From: an uncultured Eubacteriales bacterium
GTDB taxonomy: Bacteria > Bacillota > Clostridia > Oscillospirales > CAG-272
Length of the DNA stretch: 61,786 bases
Direction of reading: 5' to 3'
Assembly: GCA_934476315.1 (NCBI GenBank)
Contig: CAKSNQ010000006.1
Coordinates: 1-61,786 of the forward strand
Shown: positions 22,261 through 32,300 of the stretch, piece after piece
Layout of the letters: each line of letters opens with the position of its first letter
Position numbering within the stretch: position 1 is the first letter of the stretch
Made by a program: the position numbers and the translations under genes
The notes under the pieces: generated by a model
Told to the model about the DNA's origin: nothing
The model's database searches: none
The model's input: the letters and a program-made list of their open reading frames with translations, nothing else

Positions 22261-24612
22261 ATGGCAAATCTCGTGATTCTGGAGTCCCCCTCCAAAGCCA
22301 ATACCGTGAAAACATATCTCGGATCGAACTATAAGGTGGTCGCGTGTCTCGGACACGTCCGCGACCTGCCGAAAAGCTCTCTGGGTGTCGATATTGAACA
22401 TGACTTCGCCCCCCACTACATCAATATCCGAGGCAAGGGCGACCTCATCCGCACCCTCCGCAAGGAGGCAAAGGCGGCAAACAAGGTCTTCCTCGCGACC
22501 GACCCTGACCGCGAGGGTGAGGCGATCGCGTGGCATCTTTCGGGCGTCCTCGGGATTCCCGTCGAAAAGACGCTCCGCGTGACCTTCAATGAAATTACCA
22601 AAACCGTGGTCAAGTCCGGCATCAAGACGCCGCGGCAGATCGACATGAACCTGGTTGATGCTCAGCAGGCGCGCCGGATTCTCGACCGCATCGTCGGCTA
22701 TAAGATCAGCCCGCTTCTGTGGAAGAACGTCAGCAGCGGTCTGAGCGCGGGACGTGTGCAGTCGGTCGTCACCAAGCTGCTCGTCGAGCGCGAGGAGGAA
22801 ATCCGCGCCTTTGTTCCGGAGGAGTACTGGACGGTAGACGTCCCGGTGACGACGGCGGACGGCAAGACCTTTGTGGTTCACTACTACGGAAATGAGAGAG
22901 GCAGAGTGCGCCTTGCCAACGAAGCAGAGGCAAACGCCGTGGTGCGCGCGACGGAGAAGAGTCCGTTCCTCGTCCGCTCGGTCAAGACCTCGACGCGCAA
23001 CCGCCTGCCCGCCCCGCCCTTTACCACCTCCTCGCTCCAGCAGGAGGCTTCGCGACGCCTCGGCTTCCAATCCCAACGCACCATGCGCGTGGCGCAGGAA
23101 CTTTACGAGGGCGTAAACCTCGGTGCGGAGAACGGCGGGGTGCAGGGTCTGATTACCTACATGCGTACCGACTCCCAGCGGATTTCCGCCGAGGCACAGG
23201 AGGCGGCGCGCACGCTGATTACCGGAAAATACGGGGATGCGTACATTCCGCAAAGCCCCCGTCAGTATAAAACGCGCTCCGGCGCGCAGGACGCGCACGA
23301 GGCGATCCGCCCCGCCCGCGTGGAGCTGGAGCCGGCGGCGGTCCGCAAGGCACTCTCATCCGACCAGTACCGGCTGTATAAGCTGATCTGGGATCGCTTC
23401 GTCGCCAGCCAGATGCAGTCGGCAACGCTGTCGGTGCAGAACGTCGAGCTTGCCTGCGGGGAGCATTTGTTCCGCGCAGGCGGCTATACCGTGACGTTTC
23501 CCGGTTATATGGCGCTGTACGAGGAATCCGCCGAGGAGCGCGGGCAGACGCCCCGCGACGGCGAGGAGCAGGAGACGGGCGAGCGCGACGCCAAGATTCC
23601 ACCGCTGAGCGAGGGTATGTCGCTGACCGCCGCCGCGCCTGCGCCGGAACAGCACTTTACCGAGCCGCCCGCGCGCTACAACGAGGCGTCGTTGGTCAAG
23701 CTGATGGAGGAGCTGGGCATTGGACGTCCGTCCACCTACGCGACGACCATCACGACCATTCTCTCCCGCAACTACGTCAAGCGCGAGGGAAAAATGCTCG
23801 TCCCGACCCAGCTCGGCGAGGTGACGACGCAGATGATGCGGCAGTATTTCCCCGATGTGGTGGACACGCATTTCACCGCGGATATGGAGAGCGATCTGGA
23901 CGGCATCGAAAACGGGGAGCAGACGCTGCTCCACGTGCTCGAGCTGTTCTGGAAGGATTTCGCCCCCGAGCTGGAGGCGGCGGAAAAGACGCTGGGTCAG
24001 GAGACGCTTCGCCTGCCCGCCGAGGAGACCGACCTTGTGTGCGACACGTGCGGCAGCCGCATGATCGTCAAAAACGGGCGGTTCGGAAAGTTTGCCGCCT
24101 GCCCCAATTACCCTCAGTGCCGCAGTACCAAGCCGCTCACGGGCGACAAGGCACCTACCCCCGGCGAGCCGGGCGGGGCGTCGGCGGGCGCATCCGAAAC
24201 ATCGGACACCGCGCCGCAGGTCGTCCCCGGCATGAAGTGCGAAAAGTGCGGGGCGGACATGGTTCTCCGCAACGGACGCTACGGGAGCTTTTACGCCTGC
24301 TCGCGCTACCCGACCTGCAAATTCACCAAGCCAATCAACCATGAGTTGGGCGTGGGTTGTCCCAAGTGCGGCGCGCCGCTCGTGACCCGTTACGGTCGTC
24401 GGCACACGACGTTCTACGGTTGCTCGCGCTATCCGGACTGCGACTTTTCCTCGTGGAATCTGCCGACCAACGAAAAATGCCCCAGGTGCGGCGGCATGCT
24501 CTTCCGCAAAAAGGGGAAGAATCAGCTGGTCTGCGGCAACGAGACTTGCGGATACAGCCGCGAGGTTCCGCCGGAGGAGCAGGGCGATGCATCGAATGAG
24601 GCGGGCGACTGA
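22261..24612 (+). CDS. topA: DNA topoisomerase I
   Basis: A 783-residue type IA topoisomerase that relaxes negative supercoils. The Toprim domain (about 3-110) has NLVILESPSKA and the metal site DPDRE (81-85); the catalytic tyrosine is Y300 in GLITYMRTDS. Four C-terminal zinc-ribbon units follow, each with two Cys pairs: CDTCGSRM.., CEKCGADM.., CPKCGAPL.. and CPRCGGML... The last is shorter and ends CGNETCG. I use ATG 22261 with an AACAGG/AAAGGA site; an upstream in-frame start at 22171 lies in a repeat and lacks a site. Acts on chromosomal DNA behind RNA polymerase. Confidence 0.96.
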   Translation: MANLVILESPSKANTVKTYLGSNYKVVACLGHVRDLPKSSLGVDIEHDFAPHYINIRGKGDLIRTLRKEAKAANKVFLATDPDREGEAIAWHLSGVLGIPVEKTLRVTFNEITKTVVKSGIKTPRQIDMNLVDAQQARRILDRIVGYKISPLLWKNVSSGLSAGRVQSVVTKLLVEREEEIRAFVPEEYWTVDVPVTTADGKTFVVHYYGNERGRVRLANEAEANAVVRATEKSPFLVRSVKTSTRNRLPAPPFTTSSLQQEASRRLGFQSQRTMRVAQELYEGVNLGAENGGVQGLITYMRTDSQRISAEAQEAARTLITGKYGDAYIPQSPRQYKTRSGAQDAHEAIRPARVELEPAAVRKALSSDQYRLYKLIWDRFVASQMQSATLSVQNVELACGEHLFRAGGYTVTFPGYMALYEESAEERGQTPRDGEEQETGERDAKIPPLSEGMSLTAAAPAPEQHFTEPPARYNEASLVKLMEELGIGRPSTYATTITTILSRNYVKREGKMLVPTQLGEVTTQMMRQYFPDVVDTHFTADMESDLDGIENGEQTLLHVLELFWKDFAPELEAAEKTLGQETLRLPAEETDLVCDTCGSRMIVKNGRFGKFAACPNYPQCRSTKPLTGDKAPTPGEPGGASAGASETSDTAPQVVPGMKCEKCGADMVLRNGRYGSFYACSRYPTCKFTKPINHELGVGCPKCGAPLVTRYGRRHTTFYGCSRYPDCDFSSWNLPTNEKCPRCGGMLFRKKGKNQLVCGNETCGYSREVPPEEQGDASNEAGD

Positions 24613-24629
24613 ACCGAACAAAAGCAAGG

Positions 24630-25997
24630 ATGGACGCAAAGTTGAATACGCAAAACGAAAAAACCGTTGAAATTTACGGCGCGGGACTGGCGGGTTGCGA
24701 GGCGGCGTGGCAAGCGGCGAGCCTCGGGTGTCGGGTGCGGCTCTTCGAGATGAAACCGCAGAAATATTCCCCGGCGCACCACTCGCCCGACTTCGCCGAG
24801 CTGGTCTGCTCCAACTCTCTGCGCTCGGACAGCGTGACCAACGCCGTCGGACTGCTGAAAGAGGAAATGACCCGGTGCGGCTCGCTCATCATGGAGGCGG
24901 CGCGGGCAACGCGCGTTCCCGCCGGTTCGGCGCTGGCGGTTGACCGCACGGCGTTTTCCCGCTACATTACAGATAAAATCCGCTCCCACCCCGCGATCGA
25001 GGTGATCGAGCGGGAGATGCGTGCGGTGTCGGAGGGGGCGGTGACAGTCATCGCCACGGGACCGCTGACCTCGGACGCCATGGCGGAATATATCCAAAAG
25101 ACACTCGGGTGCGACGGACTGCACTTCTTCGACGCGGCGGCGCCCATCGTGGACGCCTCGACCATCAATATGAACATTGCCTACTACGCCTCGCGCTACG
25201 ACAAGGGCGACGCGGATTACGTCAACTGCCCGATGGATCGGGAGCAGTACGAGGCGTTTTATGCGGCGCTCATTGGCGCCAGGGAAGCTGAGCTGAAGGA
25301 CTTTGACCGCGAACAGCAAAAGGACCTGACCGTCTTTGAGGGTTGTATGCCGGTGGAGGTCATGGCGCGCCGCGGGCACGATACGCTCCTGTACGGTCCG
25401 CTCAAGCCCGTGGGACTGATCGACCCGCGCGTCGGCAAGCCGGCGTATGCCGTAGTCCAGCTCCGCCGGGAAAACGTCGAGGGGACGATGTTCAACCTCG
25501 TCGGGTTCCAGACGCATCTGACCTTTCCCGAACAGCGGCGGGTGTTCCGCATGATTCCGGGACTGGAGAGTGCGGAGTTTCTGCGCTACGGCGTGATGCA
25601 CCGCAATACCTACCTCAATTCCCCCGGACTGCTCGGCGATACCTACGCCATGCGCACACGCCCCAACGTCTTTTTCGCGGGGCAGATGACGGGTGTGGAG
25701 GGCTACATCGAGTCGGCAGGCTCGGGGCTGGTCGCCGGGCGCAACGCCGCGCGGCGGGTGCTGGGACTGCCCGAGGAGCATTTCCCGCCCGTGACCATGC
25801 TGGGCGCGATGGCGAATTACGTCAGCCGCGGAAGTCTGGACGGCGCGAGCCGCTTTGTGCCGATGAACGCCAATTTCGGGATCATCCCGAATCTGGAGAC
25901 GCGCGTCAAGGGCGGCAAGCTCGCCCGCTATGAAAAATACGCGGAGCGGGCGCTCGCGGCGCTGGATGCGATGCTCGGCAGGACGGAAGAGCTTTGA
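24630..25997 (+). CDS. trmFO: Methylenetetrahydrofolate-tRNA-(uracil-5-)-methyltransferase TrmFO
   Basis: A 455-residue folate- and FAD-dependent enzyme that makes ribothymidine at position 54 of tRNA, using methylene-tetrahydrofolate instead of S-adenosylmethionine. The FAD-binding start VEIYGAGLAGCEAAWQA, the block ELVCSNSLRSD, the segment FEGCMPVEVMARRG, YAVVQLRREN and GQMTGVEGYIESAGSGL are all typical, including the conserved cysteine region of FEGCMP. The first ATG (24630) overlaps an AAGGA sequence, so translation might begin at the in-frame TTG 24642, which is better spaced and would shorten the protein by four residues. The topA-trmFO order is widespread in Firmicutes. Confidence 0.95.
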   Translation: MDAKLNTQNEKTVEIYGAGLAGCEAAWQAASLGCRVRLFEMKPQKYSPAHHSPDFAELVCSNSLRSDSVTNAVGLLKEEMTRCGSLIMEAARATRVPAGSALAVDRTAFSRYITDKIRSHPAIEVIEREMRAVSEGAVTVIATGPLTSDAMAEYIQKTLGCDGLHFFDAAAPIVDASTINMNIAYYASRYDKGDADYVNCPMDREQYEAFYAALIGAREAELKDFDREQQKDLTVFEGCMPVEVMARRGHDTLLYGPLKPVGLIDPRVGKPAYAVVQLRRENVEGTMFNLVGFQTHLTFPEQRRVFRMIPGLESAEFLRYGVMHRNTYLNSPGLLGDTYAMRTRPNVFFAGQMTGVEGYIESAGSGLVAGRNAARRVLGLPEEHFPPVTMLGAMANYVSRGSLDGASRFVPMNANFGIIPNLETRVKGGKLARYEKYAERALAALDAMLGRTEEL

Positions 25998-26073
25998 GAA
26001 AAGCCGGATTCACAGGGCGAAGTGCGAAAATTTTTATTCTTTTGAGCCGCCGGTGGCGGCATGGGGGATTGTA

Positions 26074-27219
26074 ATGAAAATATTGGTTGATGTCATGGGC
26101 GGCGACCGTGCGCCCGCCGAAACCGTACGGGGCGCGTTTGCTGCCGCCGCGGAATACCCCGCCGACTACGTTCTGATCGGCGACGAGGATGCCATCCGCA
26201 AAATCGCCGCGGAGGAGGGTGTCGATCTCTCCGCCTTTACCGTCGTGCCGACGACGCAGGTCATTTCCATGGAGGACGACCCGGTGTGCGTCATGCGGGA
26301 CAAGAAGGATTCCTCCATGGCGACGGGTCTGCGCATGCTCGCCGCGGGTGAGGGCGACGCCTTTGTCAGTACGGGAAATACAGGAGCGCTGTTCACCGGC
26401 TCCATGCTGATCGTCAGGAAAATCCGCGGACTTCAGCGCGCGGGCATCGCGACCATTCTGCCGCTCGCCTGCCCGGTTCTGCTCCTGGACACCGGCGCCA
26501 ACGTCGAGGTCACGAGCGAGAACCTGGAGCAGTTTGCCATCATGGGCTCAGCGTATATGAAAACGCTGTACGGCATCGCGTCCCCGCGCGTCGGACTGCT
26601 CAACAACGGCAGTGAAGCGTGCAAGGGAACTCCGCTGTACGTCGAAACGCATGCGCGGCTCGCGGCGTGCCCGGAGATCAATTTCGTCGGCAACGTCGAG
26701 GGCAACGCCCTGACGCGCGGCGTGTGTGACGTGCTCGTGACCGACGGGTTCACGGGAAATATTCTGGTCAAAGCCATCGAGGGCATGGGCAAGCTGCTCA
26801 TGGGAGAGGTCAAGAGCGTCTTTTTGTCTGGCGTGATCGGAAAACTGTCCGCGCTTGCGCTGAAAAAACCGCTTGGCGCCATGAAAAAGCGCTTTGACGC
26901 CAACGAGATCGGCGGTGCGCCCATCCTCGGCATTGCCAAGCCCGTCATCAAGGCACACGGCTCGTCGAACGCGAAAGCGTTCAAGAACGCCATCCGCCAG
27001 GCGATCGCCTACGCGTCCTCGACGACCATCGGCGACGTGACGGCGGTCATGGAAACGCTCGCCGAGAAGAAACGCGCGGCGCGCGCCGCACGTGCGGACG
27101 CAACCCAAGCGGACGCGGATGGGACAGGTGACGAGAACGGTGCAAACAATGTCAACGGTGCCAATGGCGCAAGCGGCGCGAACGACGTGCCGGACGCGCA
27201 GGAAAAGTCCGAGGCGTGA
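26074..27219 (+). CDS. plsX: Phosphate acyltransferase PlsX
   Basis: A 381-residue peripheral membrane enzyme that converts acyl-ACP to acyl-phosphate, the donor for PlsY in phospholipid synthesis. Family blocks are ILVDVMGGDRAP at the start, KDSSMATGLRMLAAGEGDAF, FVSTGNTGALFTGS, LLNNGSEACKG, VEGNALTRGVCDVLVTDGFT and ANEIGGAPILGI. ATG 26074 has GGGGGA just upstream; a longer frame to 25930 overlaps trmFO. The last 50 residues form a low-complexity Ala/Asn/Gly tail (NGANNVNGANGASGAN) not needed by the enzyme. A small hairpin GCCGCC-GGT-GGCGGC (26046-26060) precedes the gene. The acpP gene commonly found next is absent. Confidence 0.95.
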   Translation: MKILVDVMGGDRAPAETVRGAFAAAAEYPADYVLIGDEDAIRKIAAEEGVDLSAFTVVPTTQVISMEDDPVCVMRDKKDSSMATGLRMLAAGEGDAFVSTGNTGALFTGSMLIVRKIRGLQRAGIATILPLACPVLLLDTGANVEVTSENLEQFAIMGSAYMKTLYGIASPRVGLLNNGSEACKGTPLYVETHARLAACPEINFVGNVEGNALTRGVCDVLVTDGFTGNILVKAIEGMGKLLMGEVKSVFLSGVIGKLSALALKKPLGAMKKRFDANEIGGAPILGIAKPVIKAHGSSNAKAFKNAIRQAIAYASSTTIGDVTAVMETLAEKKRAARAARADATQADADGTGDENGANNVNGANGASGANDVPDAQEKSEA

Positions 27220-27251
27220 GCGCTGTGACATCCGCAACAGGCTGACTGCTG

Positions 27252-27270
27252 ATTGCCGACCATCGGCAAT
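27252..27270. repeat. Inverted repeat in the plsX-rnc spacer
   Basis: ATTGCCGA (27252-27259) pairs with TCGGCAAT (27263-27270) around three bases. It is not followed by a T tract, so it is unlikely to terminate; it may be a processing or regulatory hairpin. Confidence 0.45.
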
Positions 27271-27432
27271 GAATCAACGGACGGCAGGCGGGCGACAACC
27301 GGACAACAGCCGGAAGGTTCCTGCGACAGCCGGGCGACCGCGCTCCGGTCGGACACTCCCGCGGGGCTGATCCCCGGCGGCGTGCGTCGGTCGTCGGAAT
27401 TACGAAAAAACGAAACACAAGGAGATACGGAT

Positions 27433-28149
27433 ATGTGTAAATATCCCTTGCCAATGGAGGCGCTGGAGGAGACGATCGGGTACGTGTACCGCGACAAAAG
27501 CCTCCTCCGACAGGCGCTGACCCATTCGTCCAGCTCCAACGAGACGGACGGAAAAAATCACCACCTGGAGTGTAACGAGCGGCTGGAATTTCTCGGCGAC
27601 TCGGTGCTCTCGGTCATTACCAGCGAATATCTGTTCACCCACTTCAAGGATTGTCCCGAGGGCGATCTGACACGCATGCGTGCCGGCGTCGTCTGCGAGA
27701 GAGCTCTTACGTCCTATGCCACCGAAATCGGGCTGGGGAATTACCTGCGGCTCGGGCGGGGCGAGGAGAGAAACGGCGGCAGAGAGTGTAAGTCCATCAT
27801 TGCCGACGCGTTTGAGGCATTGCTGGCGTCCATGTACCTGGACGGCGGGCGGGCGCAGGCGGAAAAATTCCTCCTGCCGCTGATTGCCGCCGAGCTTTCC
27901 GGCTTCAAGCCGGGCGGCTTCCACGGCGACTGCAAAACCAAGCTCCAGCAGTTTGTCCAGCAGAACGAGGGCGATTTTCTGGAGTATGTCACGGTCGGGG
28001 AAAGCGGTCCCGACCACAAAAAGATCTTCACGATCGAGGCGCGCCTCAACGGCAACGTGATCGGGCGCGGCGAGGGCGGCAATAAGCGTTCCGCGGAACA
28101 GGCGGCGGCGCATATGGCGCTGGAGCTGTTCGGACTCGCGGAGGAATGA
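27433..28149 (+). CDS. rnc: Ribonuclease III
   Basis: A 238-residue double-strand-specific endoribonuclease that processes rRNA precursors and structured mRNAs. The signature NERLEFLGDSVL (about 49-60) holds the catalytic acids, and ADAFEALLASMYLDGG has the second set. A C-terminal dsRNA-binding domain (about 165-235) follows, ending NKRSAEQAAAHMALE. ATG 27433 sits behind AAGGAGA (27418-27424); the frame extends upstream through the spacer without support. It overlaps the next gene by four bases (ATGA), and smc and ftsY follow, the standard Firmicutes order. Confidence 0.96.
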   Translation: MCKYPLPMEALEETIGYVYRDKSLLRQALTHSSSSNETDGKNHHLECNERLEFLGDSVLSVITSEYLFTHFKDCPEGDLTRMRAGVVCERALTSYATEIGLGNYLRLGRGEERNGGRECKSIIADAFEALLASMYLDGGRAQAEKFLLPLIAAELSGFKPGGFHGDCKTKLQQFVQQNEGDFLEYVTVGESGPDHKKIFTIEARLNGNVIGRGEGGNKRSAEQAAAHMALELFGLAEE

Positions 28150-29381
28150 CCATCGGGCCGGACATTGCGCGGGTCGCCGGGCAGAACGTCGGGTGGGGCG
28201 CCGGACAGACCACCGAACGTAGTGTCGGACAGACCGTCGAACAGAATGTTGGACAGACTGCCGAAGGGGATGCCGGACAGACTGCAGGACAGAGCATTGC
28301 GCGAGTTGCGGGACAAAGCGGCACGCGGACTGCCGGGCAGGGCACCGCACAGAACGCCGCGCGCGAGGCGCACAAAAACATCCCGATCTTCATCCCCCAT
28401 GTCGGTTGCCCGCACCGATGCACTTTTTGCGACCAGCGGCAGATTTCGGGACACGGCACGTTTGATTTTTCCCGCGTGCGGGATGAAATCGAGTCGGCGG
28501 TCGCCACACTTCCCACCGGTTGCCGCGCCGAGATCGCGTATTTCGGCGGGTCGTTCACCGCGATTGCGCGGGAGCGCATGGTAGAGCTACTTGAGCTGGC
28601 ACAGCACTTTGTCGATGCCGGCGCGGTGAGCGGCATCCGCTTTTCCACTCGACCGGACGCGCTTAGCGAGGACGTACTGGACATCCTGACGCGTTACACT
28701 GTCAGTGCGGTCGAGATCGGCTTGCAGAGCATGGACGACCGGGTGCTGTCCCTGACTGCCCGCGGACATACCGCCGCGGTCGCGGAGGATGCCTGCCGAC
28801 GCGTCGTCGGGCGCGGGTTCCCGCTCGTGGGGCAGATGATGCTTGGGCTTCCCGGTTCGGATCGGTCACGCGAGATGGAAACCGCGCGCAAAATCTGCGC
28901 GCTCGGCGCGAGCGCGGCACGGGTCTATCCGACGGTGGTCTTTGACGCCACCCCGCTTGCCGACGCGTGGCGACGGGGCGAATACCGGGCGCTGACCGTG
29001 GACGAGGCGGCACAGCGGTGCGCCGATGTCATGGAAATCTTTGAGGAAAACGGCGTGAGACTGCTCCGCGTCGGTCTGTGCGCGACGGAAATGCCCCCGG
29101 AGGGCGGCGCACGGGTGCTGGCAGGGGCATTTCACCCGGCGCTGGGCGAAATGGCGCGGGGCGTTATGTACCTGCGGCGGATGCGGGAAGGGCTCGCCGC
29201 CCTGACGCCGCGTGCGGGGGACAGGGCGATTGTCCTTGTGGCGCGCGGAAAGCGCTCGCAGGCGATCGGTCAGCACCGCGGGAATATCACGGCGCTCTGC
29301 CGGGATTTTTCCCTTTGCGGCGTGAATGTGCGCGAGGACGATACCCTCTGCGGCATGCAGGTGCGGGTTTTGAAAACATAG
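28146..29381 (+). CDS. Elp3-like radical SAM protein with repeat N-terminus
   Basis: A 411-residue radical S-adenosylmethionine protein. The iron-sulfur motif is C88-x3-C92-x2-C95 (CPHRCTFC), followed by QRQISG, YFGGSFTAI and IGLQSMDDRVL, which together recall the oxygen-independent coproporphyrinogen/Elp3-type subfamily found upstream of smc in Clostridia. Its reaction is not known; tRNA modification is the usual guess. The first about 76 residues are unusual: an 8-residue repeat (AGQTTERS, VGQTVEQN, VGQTAEGD, AGQTAGQS) encoded by 24-bp tandem DNA repeats. The start overlaps the rnc stop and there is no alternative start after the repeats, so the repeat tract is translated if the gene is expressed. 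It shares the operon with rnc and smc. Confidence 0.8.
   Translation: MTIGPDIARVAGQNVGWGAGQTTERSVGQTVEQNVGQTAEGDAGQTAGQSIARVAGQSGTRTAGQGTAQNAAREAHKNIPIFIPHVGCPHRCTFCDQRQISGHGTFDFSRVRDEIESAVATLPTGCRAEIAYFGGSFTAIARERMVELLELAQHFVDAGAVSGIRFSTRPDALSEDVLDILTRYTVSAVEIGLQSMDDRVLSLTARGHTAAVAEDACRRVVGRGFPLVGQMMLGLPGSDRSREMETARKICALGASAARVYPTVVFDATPLADAWRRGEYRALTVDEAAQRCADVMEIFEENGVRLLRVGLCATEMPPEGGARVLAGAFHPALGEMARGVMYLRRMREGLAALTPRAGDRAIVLVARGKRSQAIGQHRGNITALCRDFSLCGVNVREDDTLCGMQVRVLKT
28176..28295 (+). repeat. 24-bp tandem repeat inside the radical SAM gene
   Basis: Four clear in-frame units at 28200, 28224, 28248 and 28272 share G-[CT]-CGGACAGAC-pattern DNA, preceded by a degenerate unit at 28176. 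Each encodes one [AV]-G-Q-T-x-E-x-x octapeptide. Confidence 0.85.
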
Positions 29382-29398
29382 GCAAGGAGGATACCGAA

Positions 29399-32300
29399 TT
29401 GTATCTGAAATCATTGGAAATGCAGGGCTTCAAGTCCTTTCCCGATAAAACCAAGCTGACGTTCGACGAAAAGGACGGCGACCTGAGTCGCGCGGGCGTG
29501 ACGGTCATTGTCGGTCCGAACGGCTCGGGCAAGTCCAACATTTCGGACGCGATGCGCTGGGTCCTGGGGGAGATTTCCTCCAAAAGCCTGCGCGGTTCGA
29601 AAATGGAGGACGTCATCTTCGGCGGCGCGGACAGCCGCAAGCCGATGGGGTATGCGGAGGTCTCCGTGACCTTTGACAACCGCGACGGCGACCAGCGGCT
29701 GGATTGCCCGTTTGACGAGGTGACGGTGACGCGTCGCTACTACCGTGCGGGAGAGAGCGAATATTACATCAACCGCCGGGCGGTGCGCCTGAAGGACATC
29801 TACGAGCTGTTCATGAACACGGGCATCGGGCGCGACGGCTACTCCATCATCGGGCAGGGGCGCATCGCCGAAATGGTCTCGCGCAAAAGCGAGGAGCGGC
29901 GCTCCATCTTCGAGGACGCGTCGGGCATCGCCAAGTACCGTCACCGCAAGACCGACGCCGAGCGCAAGCTGGAGATGGCGGAGGAAAACATCACGCGCAC
30001 GCGGGATATTTTCACGGTCATCGAGGCGCAGGTCGGTCCGCTGGAAAAGGAAGCGGAGCGCGCCCGCCGCGCGATGGACCTGATCGAGAACAAAAAACGT
30101 GCGGACGTCAGCCTCTGGCTGTACGACACCGAACGACTGCGGCGGGATCTTGACCGCGCGGAGGAGGCGTTGAACCACTCGGCGTTCGACCTGCAGACGG
30201 CAACCGACGCGCTGGCGACCATCGAGGAGCAGAGTAACCGTCTGTTTGAACAGCGGCAGAGCACGCAACAGAAAAGTGCGGAGCTGCTCGGACAGATTCA
30301 GACGCTCAACGACCGCAACCACGCGCTGGAGGGCGACTGCCGCGTGCGGGAAAGTGAGCTGGCGCATACCAAAGAACTGATTGCCGCGACCGAGGGCACG
30401 ACCGAGAGCACCGAGCGCTCCCGCCGGGCAGAGGAGGCGGATTGCGAGCGTCATCGCGCACGCATCGGGAAGATCGGCGACACGCTGACGGCGCTGGAAA
30501 AGGAGCGCGGGGAGCTTGCCGCCGAGCAGACCGCGGTTGCCGGAAAAATCCGCGAGCTGGAGGAAAATCTGGCGACGGCGCAGTCCGATATTCTGGAATG
30601 GGAAGAGCAGGCGACCGATCTGCGCGTACGCCTTTCCGTCATTGAAAACGCGCAGGGCACGGACGAACAGAAGAACGACGCCATGCGTGCCGAGCTGGAA
30701 AACTATTGCAAAACGTCGGAGACATTGGCGGCACAGTGCGAGACGTGCCGCGGGAACGTCGCCAATTACGATACACAGCTCACGGCGCTGGAGCAAGAGA
30801 TGACAACGGTGCAGGCGGCGCTGGACGAGGAGCGCGCCCGGCTCGCGAGCCTGACGGAGGAGCGCAACGACACGACCCTTCGCCGGGATTCGCTCACCCA
30901 GCGGATCAACACCTACCGCACCATGGAGGAAAACTTCGAGGGGTACGCCAACAGCGTGCGCTACGTCATGAAGGAGTACGCCCGCGGGCAGATCACCGAC
31001 CGGAACGGCGCGCCGTGCGGAACCATCTACGGACCGCTCTCCCAGCTCATTTCGGTGGAGGACCGGTTCGTCACGGCGATCGAGACCGCGCTGGGCGCGA
31101 ATTTGCAGAACATCGTCGTTGCGGATGAGGCGACTGCCAAGGCTGCCATGGCATGCCTGAAGCGCGGCGAGGCGGGACGGGCGACGTTCTTCCCGCTGAC
31201 CTCCATGCGCCCGCAGAGTGCCACCAAGGAAATGAACGCCGCCCGCGGGTACGTGGGGTACGTCGGCGTGGCGGACGAGCTTATCCGCGCGGAGAGCAAG
31301 TTTTCGGGCGTGCTGTCCGCTCTGCTCGGACGCACCGTGATCTTTGATAATATTGATAACGCAACGACTATGGCGCGCGCCACCGGCTTCCGCGTGCGCG
31401 CCGTCACGCTGGACGGTCAGCAGATCAACGTCGGCGGTTCCTTTACCGGCGGCTCCGTCCGCCAGCGGGGAAGCGTCCTGTCGCGTGCGGGCGAGATCAA
31501 GCGGATGGAGGCGGAGTCGGAGGAGCTGACCGCCGCGCTCGCCGCGCTGACCCGTAAAATGGACGCGGTGAATGAAAAAATTCGCCAGGGCGAGGAGCAG
31601 ATGGGCGACGCGGACAGTCAGAAGAGTCTGATCTCTCTGCTCCGTTCCTCCGAGGCGGCAAAGCTGGAGCAGGTCACTGCCAAGCGCGACGCCAACGATA
31701 CGCTCATGAACAAGCTGAGCGCCGAGTACGATCAGATCACGAGGATGCACGCACAGTACGCCGAGGAACGCGAAACACTCCTTGCCGAGGAGCGCGAGCT
31801 TCGCCATCGCATCGACGAGGTGCGTGGAGCGCGCGAGGAAATGGACGGCAAGCGCCTTGACCTTGAGGACCGGAAAGAGGAAATCGCGGGCGAGCTGACC
31901 GAGAAATTTGTCCGGATCAGTGCGGCGCAAAAGGACGAGGAGACCGAGAAAATGTTGCTCGCCACCGCCGAGGAGCGTCTTGCGGCATACGCGGTGCAGC
32001 TGGAAGAGCTGACTGCGCGCGCCGGAGAGTACGCGCGAAAGGTAGAACTGCTCACGTCCGTGATTGCGGAGAATCGCGAAGCGTACGAGGCGGGGCAGGC
32101 GGAGCTGGGCGAGTTGACCGCCAAGCGCAAGCTGATCGAGGACGACGGACTGGAGTTTGAACGCAAGATCACCGCGCTCAACCGCCGTCTGCGCGAAAAG
32201 ATGGACGAGAAAGAACAGCTCGCCCGTGTGCATATGAAAAACGAGAACAAGCTCGAACAGCTCCGCGCCGAGCAGGACAAGTTGTCGGGCAAGCTGTGGG

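Noticed and set aside
26000..26073. FapR-type operator before plsX
   Set aside because: I looked for the TTAGTACCTGATACTAA-like site known in Bacillus and found only a short GCCGCC/GGCGGC hairpin.
28176..28295. CRISPR-like array
   Set aside because: Units are contiguous 24-base repeats without spacers and in frame with a protein; no cas gene is nearby.
29411..32233. A 940-codon frame on the minus strand opposite smc
   Set aside because: Antisense shadow of Smc, with low-complexity Leu/Arg-rich content and no ribosome site or homologous motifs.
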